In this document: one piece after another, positions 11,229 through 23,308 of the stretch
Layout: every line of letters begins with the position of its first letter
Position numbering within the stretch: the first letter of the stretch is position 1
Assembly: GCF_042453785.1 (NCBI RefSeq)
Contig: NC_091668.1
Location: forward strand, 25,669,501 to 25,733,500
DNA length: 64,000 nt
Source of the DNA: Malus domestica
Lineage: Eukaryota; Streptophyta; Magnoliopsida; Rosales; Rosaceae
Reading direction: 5' to 3'
The notes under the pieces: model-generated
What the model was told of the DNA's origin: nothing
What the model saw: only the letters and a program-made list of their open reading frames with translations
Databases searched by the model: none
Translations under genes and position numbers: made by a program

Positions 11229-12586
11229 GTAATTTGCAAAGTGACATATTCCGTTTGTTACGCTTCTTTTGATTTAGGTTTAGCATATGTAAATTTGCTT
11301 TGCCAGGTGCTATTTTTGGGGAGAAAATATTAAAAGAAAGAAAATCCTTAGACACCTCTTGATTACAGGAACATTGTTTTTTCCAATTATTTTCTGTTGG
11401 CCAAGCCTGCCATGATTAAAAAAAAAAAAAAAAAAAAAAAAGAACAAAACTGGAATTGCAAGTGATGAACGTCCGTGCTGCAAAACTTGACGTTTGGTCA
11501 GATAGTTCGACAAAGTAGCTGAAGGATTACTCATATCCTCCAGCTTAATTTCACCTCTCTTCTTTTTAGTAACGTCTCTTTATGAAATAAAAGTAAAGAT
11601 TTACTAATTTTCCAAAGCTTAAATAATCTACTATGCGGACAGGTCATTCCTTTGGGTTAACCAACACGTTCAAAGTGGTTTTTCTGGTCCAACATCAAGT
11701 CGTCAATTGTGATTGTCGATGAGTGATTATATGTTTCAAAAAAAGTTAAATAGCTAGTTAATGTGCCAATATGTCATCTTCGTCTAGTCATCTTGAAGTA
11801 GTCAGTAATGTTGTCCCCACTCTTTGGACAAGAATCAGTGTAAATGTCTTGTAAAATGTCAAATGCAGGGATAATATTATCCATCTTCGTTCATTTCAAT
11901 CTTGTAAAATGTCAATGCATCTCCTTTTGGTCATGCGCTAAGAATATTGTTTGTGAAGTGGAATTGTAAGTTTATTTGATTTCATATAATCCATCTTCTT
12001 GGATAATTAAGGACTAAATACTTGCATCTATTGCTACGTGCATGCATGCGGACATAAAAAAGTCTTAAGAGGACATTGTGGGGTTTAGATGACCAGGTCC
12101 TTCCTGTTTTTTCGGTGGCATATTTCTTTTTCCCTTTTCTGAAAAGGAGACATTTTATAGCTAAAAGACAATAAAGAAACAGGGCTTGTGCGCATATTTC
12201 TTAGGTTAAAATACTTGTTTTGGATTTGTTCACATAAGCTGCCTTAATATCTTTTGTAGACTGCTTGTATGCGTTGCCTGTATTTCACCTTTTGTTTGGG
12301 TCCAGTTGAGGCCCAAGGCCGAAAAAAAGAAGAAGGGGAAAACTAATGAAAAATAATTGCCTAGAGACCCTAGCGATATCATTCATCAAGAGGTGCTGAA
12401 TATCCTTCACCTTTTCTTTTCCTGGATAAAATGATTCCCAGGTTCTTCTTGTCAAAATGAAAAACCATTCTTTGGTCTTCTGTGATCAGACCCTGTAGTC
12501 ATATTTGAAAGTGTATCAAACCTTCCTTTGTATGTATATCAAGATTGATATTTGGGTCTTGATGTGATTCTTTCATGTCCTTGCAG
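11229..12586 (+). other. Intron of SABRE copy 1
   Basis: It begins at the donor GTAATTTGC after LVLVQQ and ends at TTGCAG. Positions 11814-12160 match copy 2 at 28605-28973, and 12158-12585 match 33141-33574, the two parts that in copy 2 are separated by a Helitron. A poly-A run of about 22 nt lies at 11417-11440. In copy 1 the intron leads directly into a much later exon because of a deletion. Confidence 0.8.
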
Positions 12587-13718
12587 TTGGGAACTCATCA
12601 TCTGCGACATCTGGTAACTCTCCATCTGTTGCAGTTGGGAACTCGTCATCTGCTGTAGTTGGTAAATTTTCCACCCTGTGAAATCTGAATTACTTATATT
12701 TTTATGTCCAATTTGCAAATGTGTTAAACTTGTATTTAGAAGTGTACTTTTGGATTTCCTGGGCTTTTCTTTTTGTTTTTTTATAGGAAAAAAATTCAAA
12801 AGGAAACAGGACTTTTTAAATAAATATTGTTAACTTTATTGTGATGAATGTCATGGACACTAACTTGTTTTATAGACCAAAATTTTTACTAAGTGGCATT
12901 TGTTTCCCATGATTGTAGCAAAGAATAGAGACACAAATGATTCTGAGGAGGATGGGACTTGTCATTTCATGGTGAATGTTATTGAGCCACAATTTAATCT
13001 TCACTCAGAAGATGCAAATGTGAGTTGTTTAGAATTTTCGTCACTTGGTTTTGGTATTCTTATTACCGTCTATATTTATCAAATAATGTTTTAGATAGAA
13101 AGATCTTGCTCTCTATTAAATTTAATAAGAAAATGTTACAAGTCAGATTGTTAGTATCTTGTCATTTGCAGTATGTCATTACATATCAGAAATTGTTGTC
13201 CGTAAAGTTCACTGGAAAAACATTAAATTTTTGAGAGGTCCAGGCCATGAGAGAAATATGTGCTGCTCATGCATTATGCGCTCTTCAATTGTTTGAACTA
13301 TGCAAGAAATAAAAAAAAAAATGTAATTTCATTTGAGGATGATTGCCTTTTTGCTAAACAGGGAAGATTTCTGCTTGCTGCTGGTAGTGGCCTGGTCTTG
13401 GCTAGGTCTTTTCATTCAGTCCTTCAGGTTGGCTCTGAGATGCTCAAGCGAGCACTTGGTACTGGGAATGTAAATATTCCAGAATGTGAACCTGAAATGA
13501 CATGGAAACTCATGGAGTTTTCTGTTATGTTGGAATATGTTCAAGCTCATGTTGCGCCAACAGATGTTGATCCAGGGTGCTGGATTGCAGTGGCTTCCAA
13601 AGATACGTAGAAGCTCCCAAAAGTTAAACGTACTGGTGCATTACTTGAGAGAGTTTTTATGCCCTGTGATATATACTTCCGGTACACATGGCACAAAGGT
13701 GGAACTCCAGAGTTAAAG
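12587..13718 (+). pseudogene. SABRE copy 1, exons after the deletion junction
   Basis: Exon 12587-12661 (a Ser/Asn-rich run ending at donor GTAAATTT), exon 12919-13019 (AKNRDTNDSEEDG to HSEDAN, donor GTGAGT) and exon 13362-13718 (GRFLLAAGSGLVLARSFHSV, PECEPEMTWK, HKGGTPELK, donor GTGATT) are all paralogous to copy 2 at 48017-49141. The extra G in CCAGGGTGCTGG (about 13577) shifts the frame. Splice borders are canonical. Confidence 0.85.
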
Positions 13719-14068
13719 GTGATTTGGCCCTTCATTATGCGCATATGTTGGTCACCTTTTATATATATATATAGTAGGTAAATGTATGCTTGAATGCATA
13801 TTTATTTGCATAAATTGAGGTGTGTATGTATGGTATAACATACATATCCAAGTGATCATCTTTCAATATTGAAGCTGTTATCCCAGCCTGGTGTGTGAAT
13901 GTTCACATTTATTAAGCACTTCCCTCGCATTTGAATATTTTTCTTGCCGATTAAGCCCTTGAAAGAGCTGATTTTCAATTCCTGTAATATTACGGCAACT
14001 ATGACTTCTCGCCAGTTTCAGGTTATGCTGGATGTGTTAACAAATCTTCTCTTTGCACGGCTTCCCAA

Positions 14069-15094
14069 GTGAGGATTTGCATCCTTTTTATTTTTAATTT
14101 GATTACTCTCCTTCTCAAATTGTGTCATATTATGTATTTTTGGGATAAACAATAGACATAAAAATATAGAAAACTATGCAAACAAAGTTGGACGATAATT
14201 GATTAATTATAGAAATGAATTTTTCCTATGTGGTTGGTATGGATTAGTATTTTCTTTTTGAAAGCACTTCTGCATTTCAGTTTTACTAAAATCTATTTCC
14301 TATTTGACAGTATAGTAAAATGATTTTTTCTAAAAGTAAGTGACCAGCATTTAGGTATTGTTGGCCTTTTATTCCAATATTTTCTTCTTCATGTGGTTAA
14401 TGGTTCCACCATTGCAGGATTCTTTTTTGTCCAATATGATTTTCAAGATGTAGGTATAATGGCATCAGCCTCCTTACAAGGCTACAGTCATGTGTGTTAT
14501 ACTTATACTTGAATGATCATTGTAGCCAGATTTTTCTTATAAATACTTGGCATCTGCCATCCTATGCTAACATTTTGTTTTCTATTCTTCTAACACACCA
14601 CGCTTTTTAAGTGCTTTGGGTCTGACTTGTTTGCACAAAGATCTTAGGCTTCACTTTCATGTGCATAGTCTGAATGTCTCCTTTAAACTTCTCCACCTGA
14701 TTGGAGCGCCCCTTTCTTTCTCCCCTTTGACTCGTAATTAATAATAACTACTAAGTATTATAATACTTTTCTTGCACTTCATGCTATTCTAAAGAAAAAA
14801 TTTCCCAAGTTTCATACTAATAAACATCAAATATGAGTTTCCTATTCAAAAGTTTCTATTCTAAGGCTTATAAGGATTAATGTAGCTTCAAACATTAGAT
14901 GATGGCCTTTTTACACAGAAGCTTGCTACTCCGAATTGATTTTCTTTCATCACTAGAATATGGTCTTTTTCTCAAAGAATCTATCTTAACATCTCATTTA
15001 TTTTGTTTATTATTTGTACTTGTATGGATGTTTTAGTTTTTGGTTCTTCATTACATAATTAGAGATTTAAACAACATTGGTTTTCTCTTTCCAG
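14069..15094 (+). other. Intron of SABRE copy 1
   Basis: It lies between the KPLKELIFNS...FARLPK exon (donor GTGAGG) and the VQGLKRELVN exon (acceptor CCAG). Positions 14312-15094 match copy 2 at 53223-54000. The SABRE exon present in copy 2 at 49749-49847 is absent from this interval. Confidence 0.75.
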
Positions 15095-15361
15095 GTGCAA
15101 GGACTTAAAAGAGAGCTTGTGAATTCCAAAAAGTCAAGGAAAGCATCATATGCATCATTAAGAATGGCTCTACATAAGGCTACGCCCGATTGAAAAAGAG
15201 AAGAACAAAAGTCCATCCTATGCTATGCGCATTTCTTTGCAAATTAACAAAGTGGTTTGGAGCATGATTGTTGATGGTAAATCTTTTGCCGAGGCTGAGA
15301 TCAATGACATGGTGAGAACTGAGCATCATTGTATTCTATGAATTGAAATCTACTCGTCTTT

Positions 15362-15754
15362 TAGATACTCAATTTATAAAAACTCTCTTTTGACGGACGA
15401 ATGTACCCACACAAACTCTCCGTTTCTGTAATCCTTCTGACTTGCAGTGGCACAAGTAGGGCAGGAATTTTGTATAATTGTGCTGTTGTATGTTTGTTTC
15501 GGGTAATTTGGTTGGATAGAGAGATATGCGGAGGAGAGTTCTTTGGGAGAAGGTCGGGTTATGGGCACCCAAATTCCTTTCATAACCTAGAGTGTTTGAC
15601 CAGTAATACTATCATAAAAGAACATGTATGCAGTGCATGGAATCTAGCTTGCCTTATATCAACCGTTTGTCTGGTAATAAAGAGGCTTGGGTTTGTGTAT
15701 CTTGCCTTGGCAAAACAATATTTGCTTTCTCAACATTTATTTTTAATACTGTAG
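15362..15754. other. Unrelated sequence replacing a SABRE exon in copy 1
   Basis: Copies 1 and 2 align through the donor side (CTACTCGTCTTT against CTACTTGTCTTT) and then diverge at about 15362. Copy 1 lacks the DFDRDSKDVGVAQF exon that copy 2 has at 55413-55552. The inserted text has no recognised domain. Confidence 0.5.
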
Positions 15755-16273
15755 GTAGAGATCTTTCCTCTCAGGATTCATTTAACCGAGGCAATGTACA
15801 GAATGATGTGGCGATATTTATTCCCCGAAGAAGAACAAGATTCACAAAGACGGCAAGTATGTTGGAAATGTTACTGATTTCAAATTTGTGACTGCTAGAA
15901 CCTTTCAGAGGTATAAATGGTTGTCCAATTGGTCACATGCAGGATGTTTGGAAGGTTCATTAGTCCCAGAGATTTCTGCATTAAGCGGTCAGACAAATAA
16001 AGAGTCTGAGGCCTCATCCAAAGCAAGTGCCTCTGCCCCTGGAATTATATCGATGGGGCTATGTATGTCCTTTTGTTCTTGTACATGATTATGAAAAGAG
16101 AAATAGATCAAGAGTAAGTAATATAAATCTAAATTTGGTCTCGTACATGATCATGAAAAGAAGAATAGATTAGTAATATAATTCTTAATAACATTAAATA
16201 GCACTCGCTACCTTGAAATTACATTGTTAAATTAATAAAAAGAGCAAAAGAGAGACGAGGACGAATGTATGAG

Positions 16274-17516
16274 CTAACCGCCACCAGTCACCGGTGAAAC
16301 CAAAGTGCCTACGTACGCAACCATTTCTGCATACCCAGACGAAGACGAAGGTCTCAATTCTTCAACATCAGCATTGTCGAGCACAATCTTGCATGTATCT
16401 TCCTTAGGCATATATAATACCAAGTCACATTGATTCGATTCCATCAAAAGTGCACCATCGTCGAGGAATAACGGATTCAACCACAACACATTAGAAGGGT
16501 GGCGAATTTTTGCGAAAATAGTCCAAGATTGATCGACCCCATATTCCATCATCACCCATATGGTAAGGCCAGTGTCCTCACGGTCAGGAAGATTTTTGGA
16601 ATCATAGCAGAAAGTGTGAAAGCAGAGACGATTTCCAATAGTCCCCACTTTCGCCCGACCATATCCTTTATGCCTAATAGAGGAAAACGAATGAAATTTC
16701 TCCTGTGCGAAATCAAAGGAGGTGATTATTGTTGTCCTCTCTATATGGTGATTCCGGTCATTCCAATGTATTTTCTGGTAATTCCAATGTAGAGCTCCAT
16801 TTAAGAAGCACCCTCGCCCATTTTTATAATATAACGAGGCCGCATGGGAGTCTACAACAATCTTCCATGAACCCGCTTTGAGTGAGAAGATTGCAGCAAA
16901 TCTATCTTTGCCATCTATATCGCCCAAAAGGACCTTGTAGTCTTGAGTGGTGGAATCGTAGCCGAATCCGTAATACAATGGTTTGAAAAAAAAACCAATC
17001 AATGTCCGGTAACTTACGGGCTGTTCTGGTACTAGGGTTCCACAAGAGAAGTCTTATTTTTTCATAGTATTTATCATAGTAATAGTATTCAGGTGGAGGC
17101 TTAAGTTGTAGGCAGATGAGACCATTGCAAGAACCCACAAGTAATGAATCGTTGAGGGTAGTATCATCTGGAAATTCAGCTTCAATGTTTCGTATCGCTG
17201 ATGAAGAGGCAGAGGCGCAGGCGGCAACATTCTCCTTCAGTGATTGGTAGTCAATCAGTAGAGGAGATCCAGAGGGGAGTGGCGGGTATGGTGGCGGCCA
17301 GTCCGGTTTCGTGAGAATCAGCACATTCTTGTTGTTGTCGTTGGCATGTGCTCGGTGCTTGGCAACGAACTGGGGAGTAGTGATTAAGGCGCGCCATGAC
17401 TTGCATACACAACGGAATCGGAGGAGAGATACGACCGGTAGCCATGAAAGTATCTCGACGATTATATCGTCGTTCTTGGAGGACAAGATCGGCAATTCTC
17501 CATCATCACCCGCCAT
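16274..17516 (-). CDS. F-box protein with F-box-associated domain, single-base frameshift
   Basis: F-box proteins are substrate receptors of SCF ubiquitin ligases. From ATG at 17516 the N-terminus reads LPILSSKNDDIIVEILSWLP then LLRFRCVCKSWRALITTPQF (F-box, about residues 8-50), followed by GSCNGLICL and LLWNPSTRTARKLPD (F-box-associated domain start). At 16984-16992 a run of nine A (nine T in the gene) breaks the frame. The other frame continues KPLYYGFGYDSTTQDYKVLL and ends at 16274 with a stop. The total is 1243 nt, exactly one more than a multiple of three, so eight T would give one frame of 413 codons plus stop, normal for this family. Either a real null allele or a homopolymer sequencing error. 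Confidence 0.88.
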
Positions 17517-17679
17517 AATAGTAGAAGGCGAATGGCTGAAGTTTCGTACCTATTGATCGTTAGGGTTACGATATAAATGTAAATATATATAGATATAGAT
17601 ATATATTGTGTGTGTGTCTATATATATATCACTAAGGAAAGAATAAATACAAATCCGACTCCTATCAAATATAGGACTC

Positions 17680-17744
<65 letters not shown>

Positions 17745-18613
17745 AGGTTAATTCTCAGAAATTGAGTCCCAAGTTTCAATCCTTGTCGAATGATTCGGTC
17801 AATTTTGTTACCTCTTCCCTCGGGTGGTGCGAGATGTCCGATCGAGAAACACAGCAGCCGGCTTGTCCTTGGGGACCTCCATGGAAAACTGAGAGAGATT
17901 TTGAGGACCAAACTGCAAAAAATTGATTCGATTTTGAATCAGCTGGACGGAGTGGTCAACGAGAAGGTTTTAAATCTTAAATCGAAAAAGCATGTAGCTC
18001 TGCTATAAAAAGAATGACTTGTGCATGGTTGAATAGGGTTTTAGGTGGCCCACGGCCATCGTTGTGAAGGGTTGATTAGGTAGCTCACGCAAGAGACTTG
18101 TAGGAAAACAATAAAAGTGGGGGTATATTTTGGCAATCAGTAGGTGTTTGGACAATTGGGCTCAGGGTCTACGTCATTGGTATTCAAACTCAAGCACATA
18201 CAACATTAAAATAGAAAGCCCAATCCAAAACTGAAATATCTGCAACTAATTTGTATCTTCTGCCTTGCTCCACGTTTTGGCATCTTCTGCTTGACATTCC
18301 TATTTCACTTGAATTGTAACACGAGAATTTGTTTCAACACGTGGAGTGATGTCTTGTGTTAAATACTCAAAAACTTCCCCCAAGCATGAGCACCAGAGCT
18401 GTCTCTGTAACCTCTCAAATTTGACGAAGCCTAAAACCATATATAGCAGTTTACTTGTTCATACTAATTGTACTTTCACACAACATAAATCTGCTAGTGG
18501 CAGTTGGTTCTTACAGTAAAGAATGAATCTTCAAGGAAGAATGAATAAAACTGGATTACCGACCTCCATGTGTTGCAGCAGCCAGAGGTCGAACAGCAGC
18601 TAAAGGATCCTAT
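17517..18613. other. Intergenic DNA with a long AT microsatellite
   Basis: It lies upstream of the F-box gene. It holds the (AT)n tract at 17683-17739 and an open frame at 17790-18008 with no family I recognise. No gene is called. Confidence 0.5.
17683..17739. repeat. (AT)n microsatellite, about 28 units
   Basis: Uninterrupted AT dinucleotides within 180 bp of the F-box start codon; likely length-polymorphic. Confidence 0.97.
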
Positions 18614-20274
18614 TGGAATTTATTAGGTTTATTTAAGAAATTAATTAGCGATTTGATTTGATTTTTTAGTAGAGTATTTTTGGCATTTACACATTAGGGT
18701 TCTTAGGTTTATTTCACTATAAATAGAGTTTGTAACTTAGTTTGAAAAAAAGTTAGCCAAGCTGCAGTCTTCGAGTTATGTAGGGCTCTCAATATTTTCG
18801 ATTATAAAAAGTATTCTTCCTAGTTTTATATTGTTGATCTTTGACTTTCAACTTGATATCAGACCATGTTTAATCCTTTGGGGTTGAATCTGTTCTTAGT
18901 AGCCAGTTTGTATTGTCTTGTCACTTTCCTCTTCTTCGTATCAGTTTGTGTGTTAGTTTGCTCGGTATCAGTTTTGATAAGGTTTAGTTTTTTTTTTTTA
19001 TGAAAAAAGTTTAGTCTGTGCGCCAGCCTGCTAGTAGCATCGTATCATCCGCACCGCACCGCCACCGTTACTCCGCTGTACCTCTGCATCTCAAGACTGC
19101 CGCTGCCTGACCCGTGTATGCCCAGATTTGACTGAGACCCTGACAAATCACCATCTCGCGCCTGTCTTGAACCTCTGTTGCTGCTTGCTACAGCGTCCTG
19201 ATGAACCTCCAGCCCATATCGTCATCGTATAGTGCCTGTTTGAAGCCTGTATAAAACACACGTTGCTCCCTTCAACAGCATCTTTTTCGTACAACCCAGA
19301 ACCTGCATCGACGAACACCGTGCCAAGATCATGCATCGACGAACCAAGACCCGGTTGCTCACTGTTACTGCAACCCGAACCACCGTGTTGCACCACATCT
19401 GTCGTACTGCTGTTGAAAGAAAAAAAAACGAAAAGAAAATTCCCAAAAAAAAAAGAGGAGACAAATTTGTTTTTGTATTTTTTTTTTTTAAAACAGACAA
19501 ATTGGTTGTTTGTTTGGGCCCAGGACGAAGGCAAGAATTGTTAATTTGGTTGCTTTTGACTGAGGTCCACGTGGGCCTACTGTTTGCCCATCTACACTTG
19601 TTGATTGAAGCTGATGTCGGCCTGGTTTGTTTGGAGCCCACATGGTTGATATAGGAATGGTTATTGTTGAGCTTGTATTGGATCTCCTGGTTCCCCACCA
19701 TCACGATTACTTGAGTGTTTGGACTAATGACCACTCAAGTGATGTTGTATACCTGATTATTAGTTGGATCGTTCGTCGAAATCTTCTTGCTTGCCAAATG
19801 GTTGAATGCTAGAATTGCTTGATTGCTTGTCTGTTTGCTTGCTTGTTCGCTCGAACTCGAAGTGCTCATTTGAATCGCTTGTCCGCCTAACGGAGCTTGT
19901 CTTGTCGTGTCCGTTTAATGGAGCTTGCCTTGTTGTGTCTACCTAAGGAGCTTGCCTTGTGTCCTCCTAAAGGAGCTTGCATTTGCATCTGCTTGTTAGC
20001 AATATCATGACGTGCACCGCCATGAGTTTGACAGGGGTCTTGGAATTTATTAGGTTTATTTAGGAAATAATTAGAGATTTGATTTGATTTTGTAGTATTT
20101 TTGGCATTTACGCATTAGGGTCTCTTAGGTTTATTTCACTATAAATAAAGCTTGTAATTTAGTTCGAGAACAAGTTAGTTAAGATGTAATCCATTTGAGT
20201 TATGTAGCCGTCTAGGCCTTTTCAATTATAAAAAGTATTCTTCTTAGTTTTATATTGTTGGTCTCTAACTTTCA
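18614..20274 (+). mobile_element. TRIM-like short LTR retrotransposon
   Basis: Two direct repeats start TGGAATTTATTAGGTTTATT and end with ...ACTTTCA: 18614-18850 (237 bp) and 20041-20274 (234 bp). After the first comes TGATATCAGACC (18855-18866), close to the tRNA-Met primer site TGGTATCAGAGC. Before the second comes ACAGGGGTCT, a weak polypurine tract. The interior (about 1.19 kb) has no gag or pol, so the element is non-autonomous. It contains repeats of AAGGAGCTTGCCTTG (19915-19985). The LTRs differ at many positions, so the insertion is not recent; no clean target duplication was seen. Confidence 0.75.
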
Positions 20275-20343
20275 ACTACCTGGTACGAAGAGAGAACTGA
20301 TATTTGTGGGTAATTATACTTGCTGGTTTTTATAAATTTTATG

Positions 20344-20720
20344 AGGACTTTCTAGCCAAAATGGTCACTGAGATTTGCATAACTCCTCACTTTGGTCCTT
20401 GAGATTTGAAATCGATCGATAGAATTGGTCCCTGAGTTTGCCAACCAATCAAACATTTTGGTCATTCTCTGAAATATCTCCATTGAATAAGGATAAAATG
20501 ACAAAAATACCTTCAGATTTGGTCAAATCATTTTGCCCTATTGTTTATTAAATTGAGGGTATTTTTATCATTTTGATCCTTACTTAATATAATTTTTCAT
20601 CAAATAACCAGAATGATTGATGGTGGACAATCTCAAGGACCAATTCTATTGATTTCAAATCTTAAGGACCAAAATGAGGTGTTATACAAATATCAAGGAC
20701 CATTTTGACTAAGAAGTCTT
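20344..20720. mobile_element. MITE with long (about 120 bp) terminal inverted repeats
   Basis: The left arm (20345-20470: ACTTTCTAGCCAAAATGGTC, TTTGGTCCTTGAGATTTGAA, AGAATTGGTCC) is the imperfect inverse of the right arm (20595-20719: GGACCAATTCTATTGATTTC, AAGGACCAAAATGAGGTG, GGACCATTTTGACTAAG). The 377-bp element has no coding capacity. TTTTAT lies at both edges and may be the target duplication. Confidence 0.75.
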
Positions 20721-21326
20721 TTATTAAATAACAATTTTTTAAAAATTAGAAAATAAGTAACAAAAGGCCAATTTGTCACACTTATGCCCGCGGACAAGTT
20801 AAGCTTCACTGTACTACCGATTTAATTTTGAGGATATATAGGTCACTTTATTTGTATTTTTATGTTTTAATTAACTTCTTCCGAGTCCAACTCCGATTTC
20901 TACTCAAATAATTAATTTGACACGATTTTTAACTCTACAAAAAAAAAAGAGACTACTTGGGCCCAATTAAATGGCTTATGTTGGAGGAACACGGTGGTCG
21001 GATACTTCCGGATAGGAGCTTGTGTCCAAAACAATAGATACAATGCAGTTTATGAGAACAAGTCACGCGCAATGAATTGTCGTCAGGCATTTCCCAATGA
21101 GTCTTGAAACGACGACTCACTTTAGGTAAGTTTGTAAGGATCTAGTTCATCTTATATATACATCAAAAAGAGATGCCAAGAAGAAAATGACTATGACCAA
21201 GCATTCGAGTTAGATCGATCGAGTGTCTACTGTTCATTGTCTTTCGAGTTTTTCTCTATGTGACTGACAATGACGGAGCCAGGAATTTAAGACAATAGGG
21301 TCAAAAAATAGCTTTCAATCATTCGA
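20721..21326. other. Intergenic DNA, no gene recognised
   Basis: AT-rich with no convincing coding region or repeat. The text at 21270-21310 marks the point where the OTUD6-like gene homology stops. Confidence 0.4.
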
Positions 21327-22148
21327 TCACTTACTAGGTTGCTCTGCTCTTCTTGAATTCTTTGTTCCCTGGCTGCATCTTGCTGAGCCCTCTTTCTCTC
21401 GCCTCTTCAAACTCTTGCTGGGCTTTGCCTGCTCAGGTTGACTAGTGACAGAAACACCAGCTATGGCCTTCACTAAAGTGTCAAGTTTACTTTTCTCATT
21501 CCCATTACTAGCACTATAGCCTAACGAAGCAAGTTCTGCAGCATGTTTTTCTTTAAGATTAGCAGAAAGCCGAGTAATATCTTCCTCCACCTGCTTTTTC
21601 TTAGCTTTTTGTTCAGCCTTGCTCCCTTTGGCAGCTGCCTTTTTCATTTCAGTTTCCTTGTCTTGAAGTTTTGATATCTCTTTCCTGTATAAGGAAACAT
21701 GTCGTCAACGGGGAATGACATGAATGATTTATGGGAAGGTTAACAAAGTAGAACTAACAGTTTTAAGGCACCAGCCTCAATGAAATTCTCAACCACTTCT
21801 TGGAGAGCATGAAAACGCCTTATGCATGTCATGGTCGAAACATATACTACCAATAAAATTACATGATTTCAAATATCTTGAAGATAAGTTTTCATATTAG
21901 ACGACCACAAATGCGTTTGCGTTTGATTACAAATTTACCCTATAGATTTAAGAGTTAATCTTACTTGCTTTACCAATGGAACCACCAGCCAAATACAACG
22001 TCACAAGAAAATCTAAAACAGAAGAACCAATAACACAGATTTGATGAGAAAATCACCTGTGCCTAGAAAGCATTTCATCACGAGTTTCCTGTGTATTCTC
22101 ATAAGCTTTGTCTGACATTGTATCAGATACTTGTTGTGCATCCTCCAT
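21327..22148 (-). pseudogene. Truncated OTUD6-like (OTU deubiquitinase) gene, N-terminal part only
   Basis: Exon 1 runs from ATG 22148 to 22057 (MEDAQQVSDTMSDKAYENTQ ... MLSRHR) with donor GTGATT. Exon 2 starts at 21684 after acceptor TACAG; the split Arg codon joins in phase and continues [48 protein letters not shown] and SKSLKRREK. This is the coiled-coil N-terminus typical of OTUD6-type proteases, which remove ubiquitin. After RREK one extra A (about 21390) shifts the frame; the shifted frame reads [18 protein letters not shown], as expected for the family. Homology ends near 21320, before the OTU catalytic domain, so no Cys/His catalytic residues remain. It is a 3'-truncated, frameshifted relic. 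Confidence 0.75.
21685..22056 (-). other. Intron of the OTUD6-like relic
   Basis: GT donor (22056-22055) and CAG acceptor (21687-21685) are intact and the flanking codons join in phase. Confidence 0.7.
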
Positions 22149-22570
22149 TGAAACAACCCTGAAATCAACTTCGACACATTATAAAATCATCCATCACAAA
22201 AATCGTAAAGTTTGAATCTTTACTAAATCCCAGCTTGACCCAACATCTAAAATCAAAGCAGAAACTAAGAAATATTTCAATACTACACCCAATCAAATCA
22301 CAAAAATTAACACTAATTATACAAGGAACTTCATCAAGTCCAATGAATAATTTTACCATAAACAAAGTACAACATAATAATCACAATTGAGATAATCCAA
22401 GATTAAGATTTGAAATTTAACATTCTTTGAAAGAAAGAAAAAACCAACATTCAGACTCTGTTTTTTGGTTTTGATAATTTGAATCAACAGTTTGGATGCT
22501 TGAATATTAAAATTTATAATATTTGTATACTTTAATAAAAATTTAGTATTTGAGGTTGAAAATACTTACC

Positions 22571-22690
22571 TATAATTCATGAAGAACGGCTTCCTTGACT
22601 TCATGTGGGACAGCTTTCCATGACTCCAACAGGAAGGGGCAATGATTCCTGATAACCAAGCCAATGTTGTTGGCCAACGTATTGTGCTGC
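22571..22690 (-). pseudogene. Plant En/Spm (Ptta)-type transposase fragment
   Basis: The minus frame reads NNIGLVIRNHCPFLLESWKA then VPHEVKEAVLHEL. This resembles the xRxxCPxxxxSWKxVPxxxK motif of plant En/Spm-associated transposase proteins. Neighbouring text to 22810 is in shifted frames. A GTAAGT donor follows directly (22570). It is a short remnant; the family call is from motif memory. Confidence 0.45.
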
Positions 22691-22810
22691 TCCTTTGTTG
22701 CAGCCGCACTTATGTTGAGGATCCCACATAATGGTGATCTTCTCGGTCGTGGTGCGAGTGGTATGTGCTATCTTCAGAAGTCTGCATGGGCCCCTGGTTT
22801 TTTTTTTTTT

Positions 22811-23303
22811 TTTAACTACCAAATAAACAAAGTAAACATTAGACGAATTCTATTTTCTACCGAAAATTCGGCAGAACCTCTCCTAATACTATAACATTTC
22901 CTAAAACCTACAGACAATATAACAACAAAAACAACACATCCACCCAACAATTCAAACAGTTTATACCAATTGGGGACGTTAAAACAAAATTTACAACTTG
23001 TTGATATGACTTCACATTGCGAGTCTGCAACAAGTTTTTGCTTCCAAGGCCAGGTGTGTCAACTTAAATCGGTTATAGTAGTGGTTCTACTAATATAGAG
23101 AACATCAATTTGTGGGATTACACAAACTCACAACAATAGGCGCAAAGCACTCAAAGCGAAGTTCTTAGTAAGTTCGATCTAATTAATGGGAATGTGACAA
23201 TTTTGAAGCTTCAAGCATGCCTAAAGACTAATGTCAATGTTGCTTTGACCATCATGAAACCAGAAGCAAGCTTATCAATCATGCCATTTACATAACGAAA
23301 TGT
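22811..23303. other. Unassigned AT-rich DNA left of the LARD insertion
   Basis: No gene or repeat recognised. It ends at the left copy of the CCATC target duplication. Confidence 0.4.
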
Positions 23304-23308
23304 CCATC

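Larger units (their letters stand above)
9845..16055 (+). pseudogene. SABRE/FMP27-family pseudogene, copy 1 (internally deleted)
   Basis: Plant SABRE and KINKY POLLEN are very large FMP27-type proteins needed for oriented cell expansion and pollen tube growth, now placed in the bridge-like lipid transfer family. Exon matches in order: 9845-11228 (WEPDVQLSLVELGLQLKLVV, GCLKFGIRKLTADIEEEPLQ, GWLDEHYRLMKNEA), 12587-12661, 12919-13019, 13362-13718, about 13950-14068, 15095-15311, 15755-15855 and about 15943-16055. The N-terminal half is absent. The exons present in copy 2 at 33628-48000 are missing, as is the one at 55413-55552. Lesions include a 50-bp tandem duplication, an extra T at about 10190, an RTE tail insertion, an extra G at about 13577 and an 8-bp deletion at about 15180. 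Splice sites are mostly intact. Confidence 0.9.

Noticed and set aside
17618-17911. Open frame through the AT microsatellite
   Set aside because: The peptide is an Ile-Tyr run from (AT)n; not a gene.
19148-19734. Several overlapping frames inside the TRIM-like element
   Set aside because: They lie on both strands with no gag or pol motif; the element interior looks non-coding.
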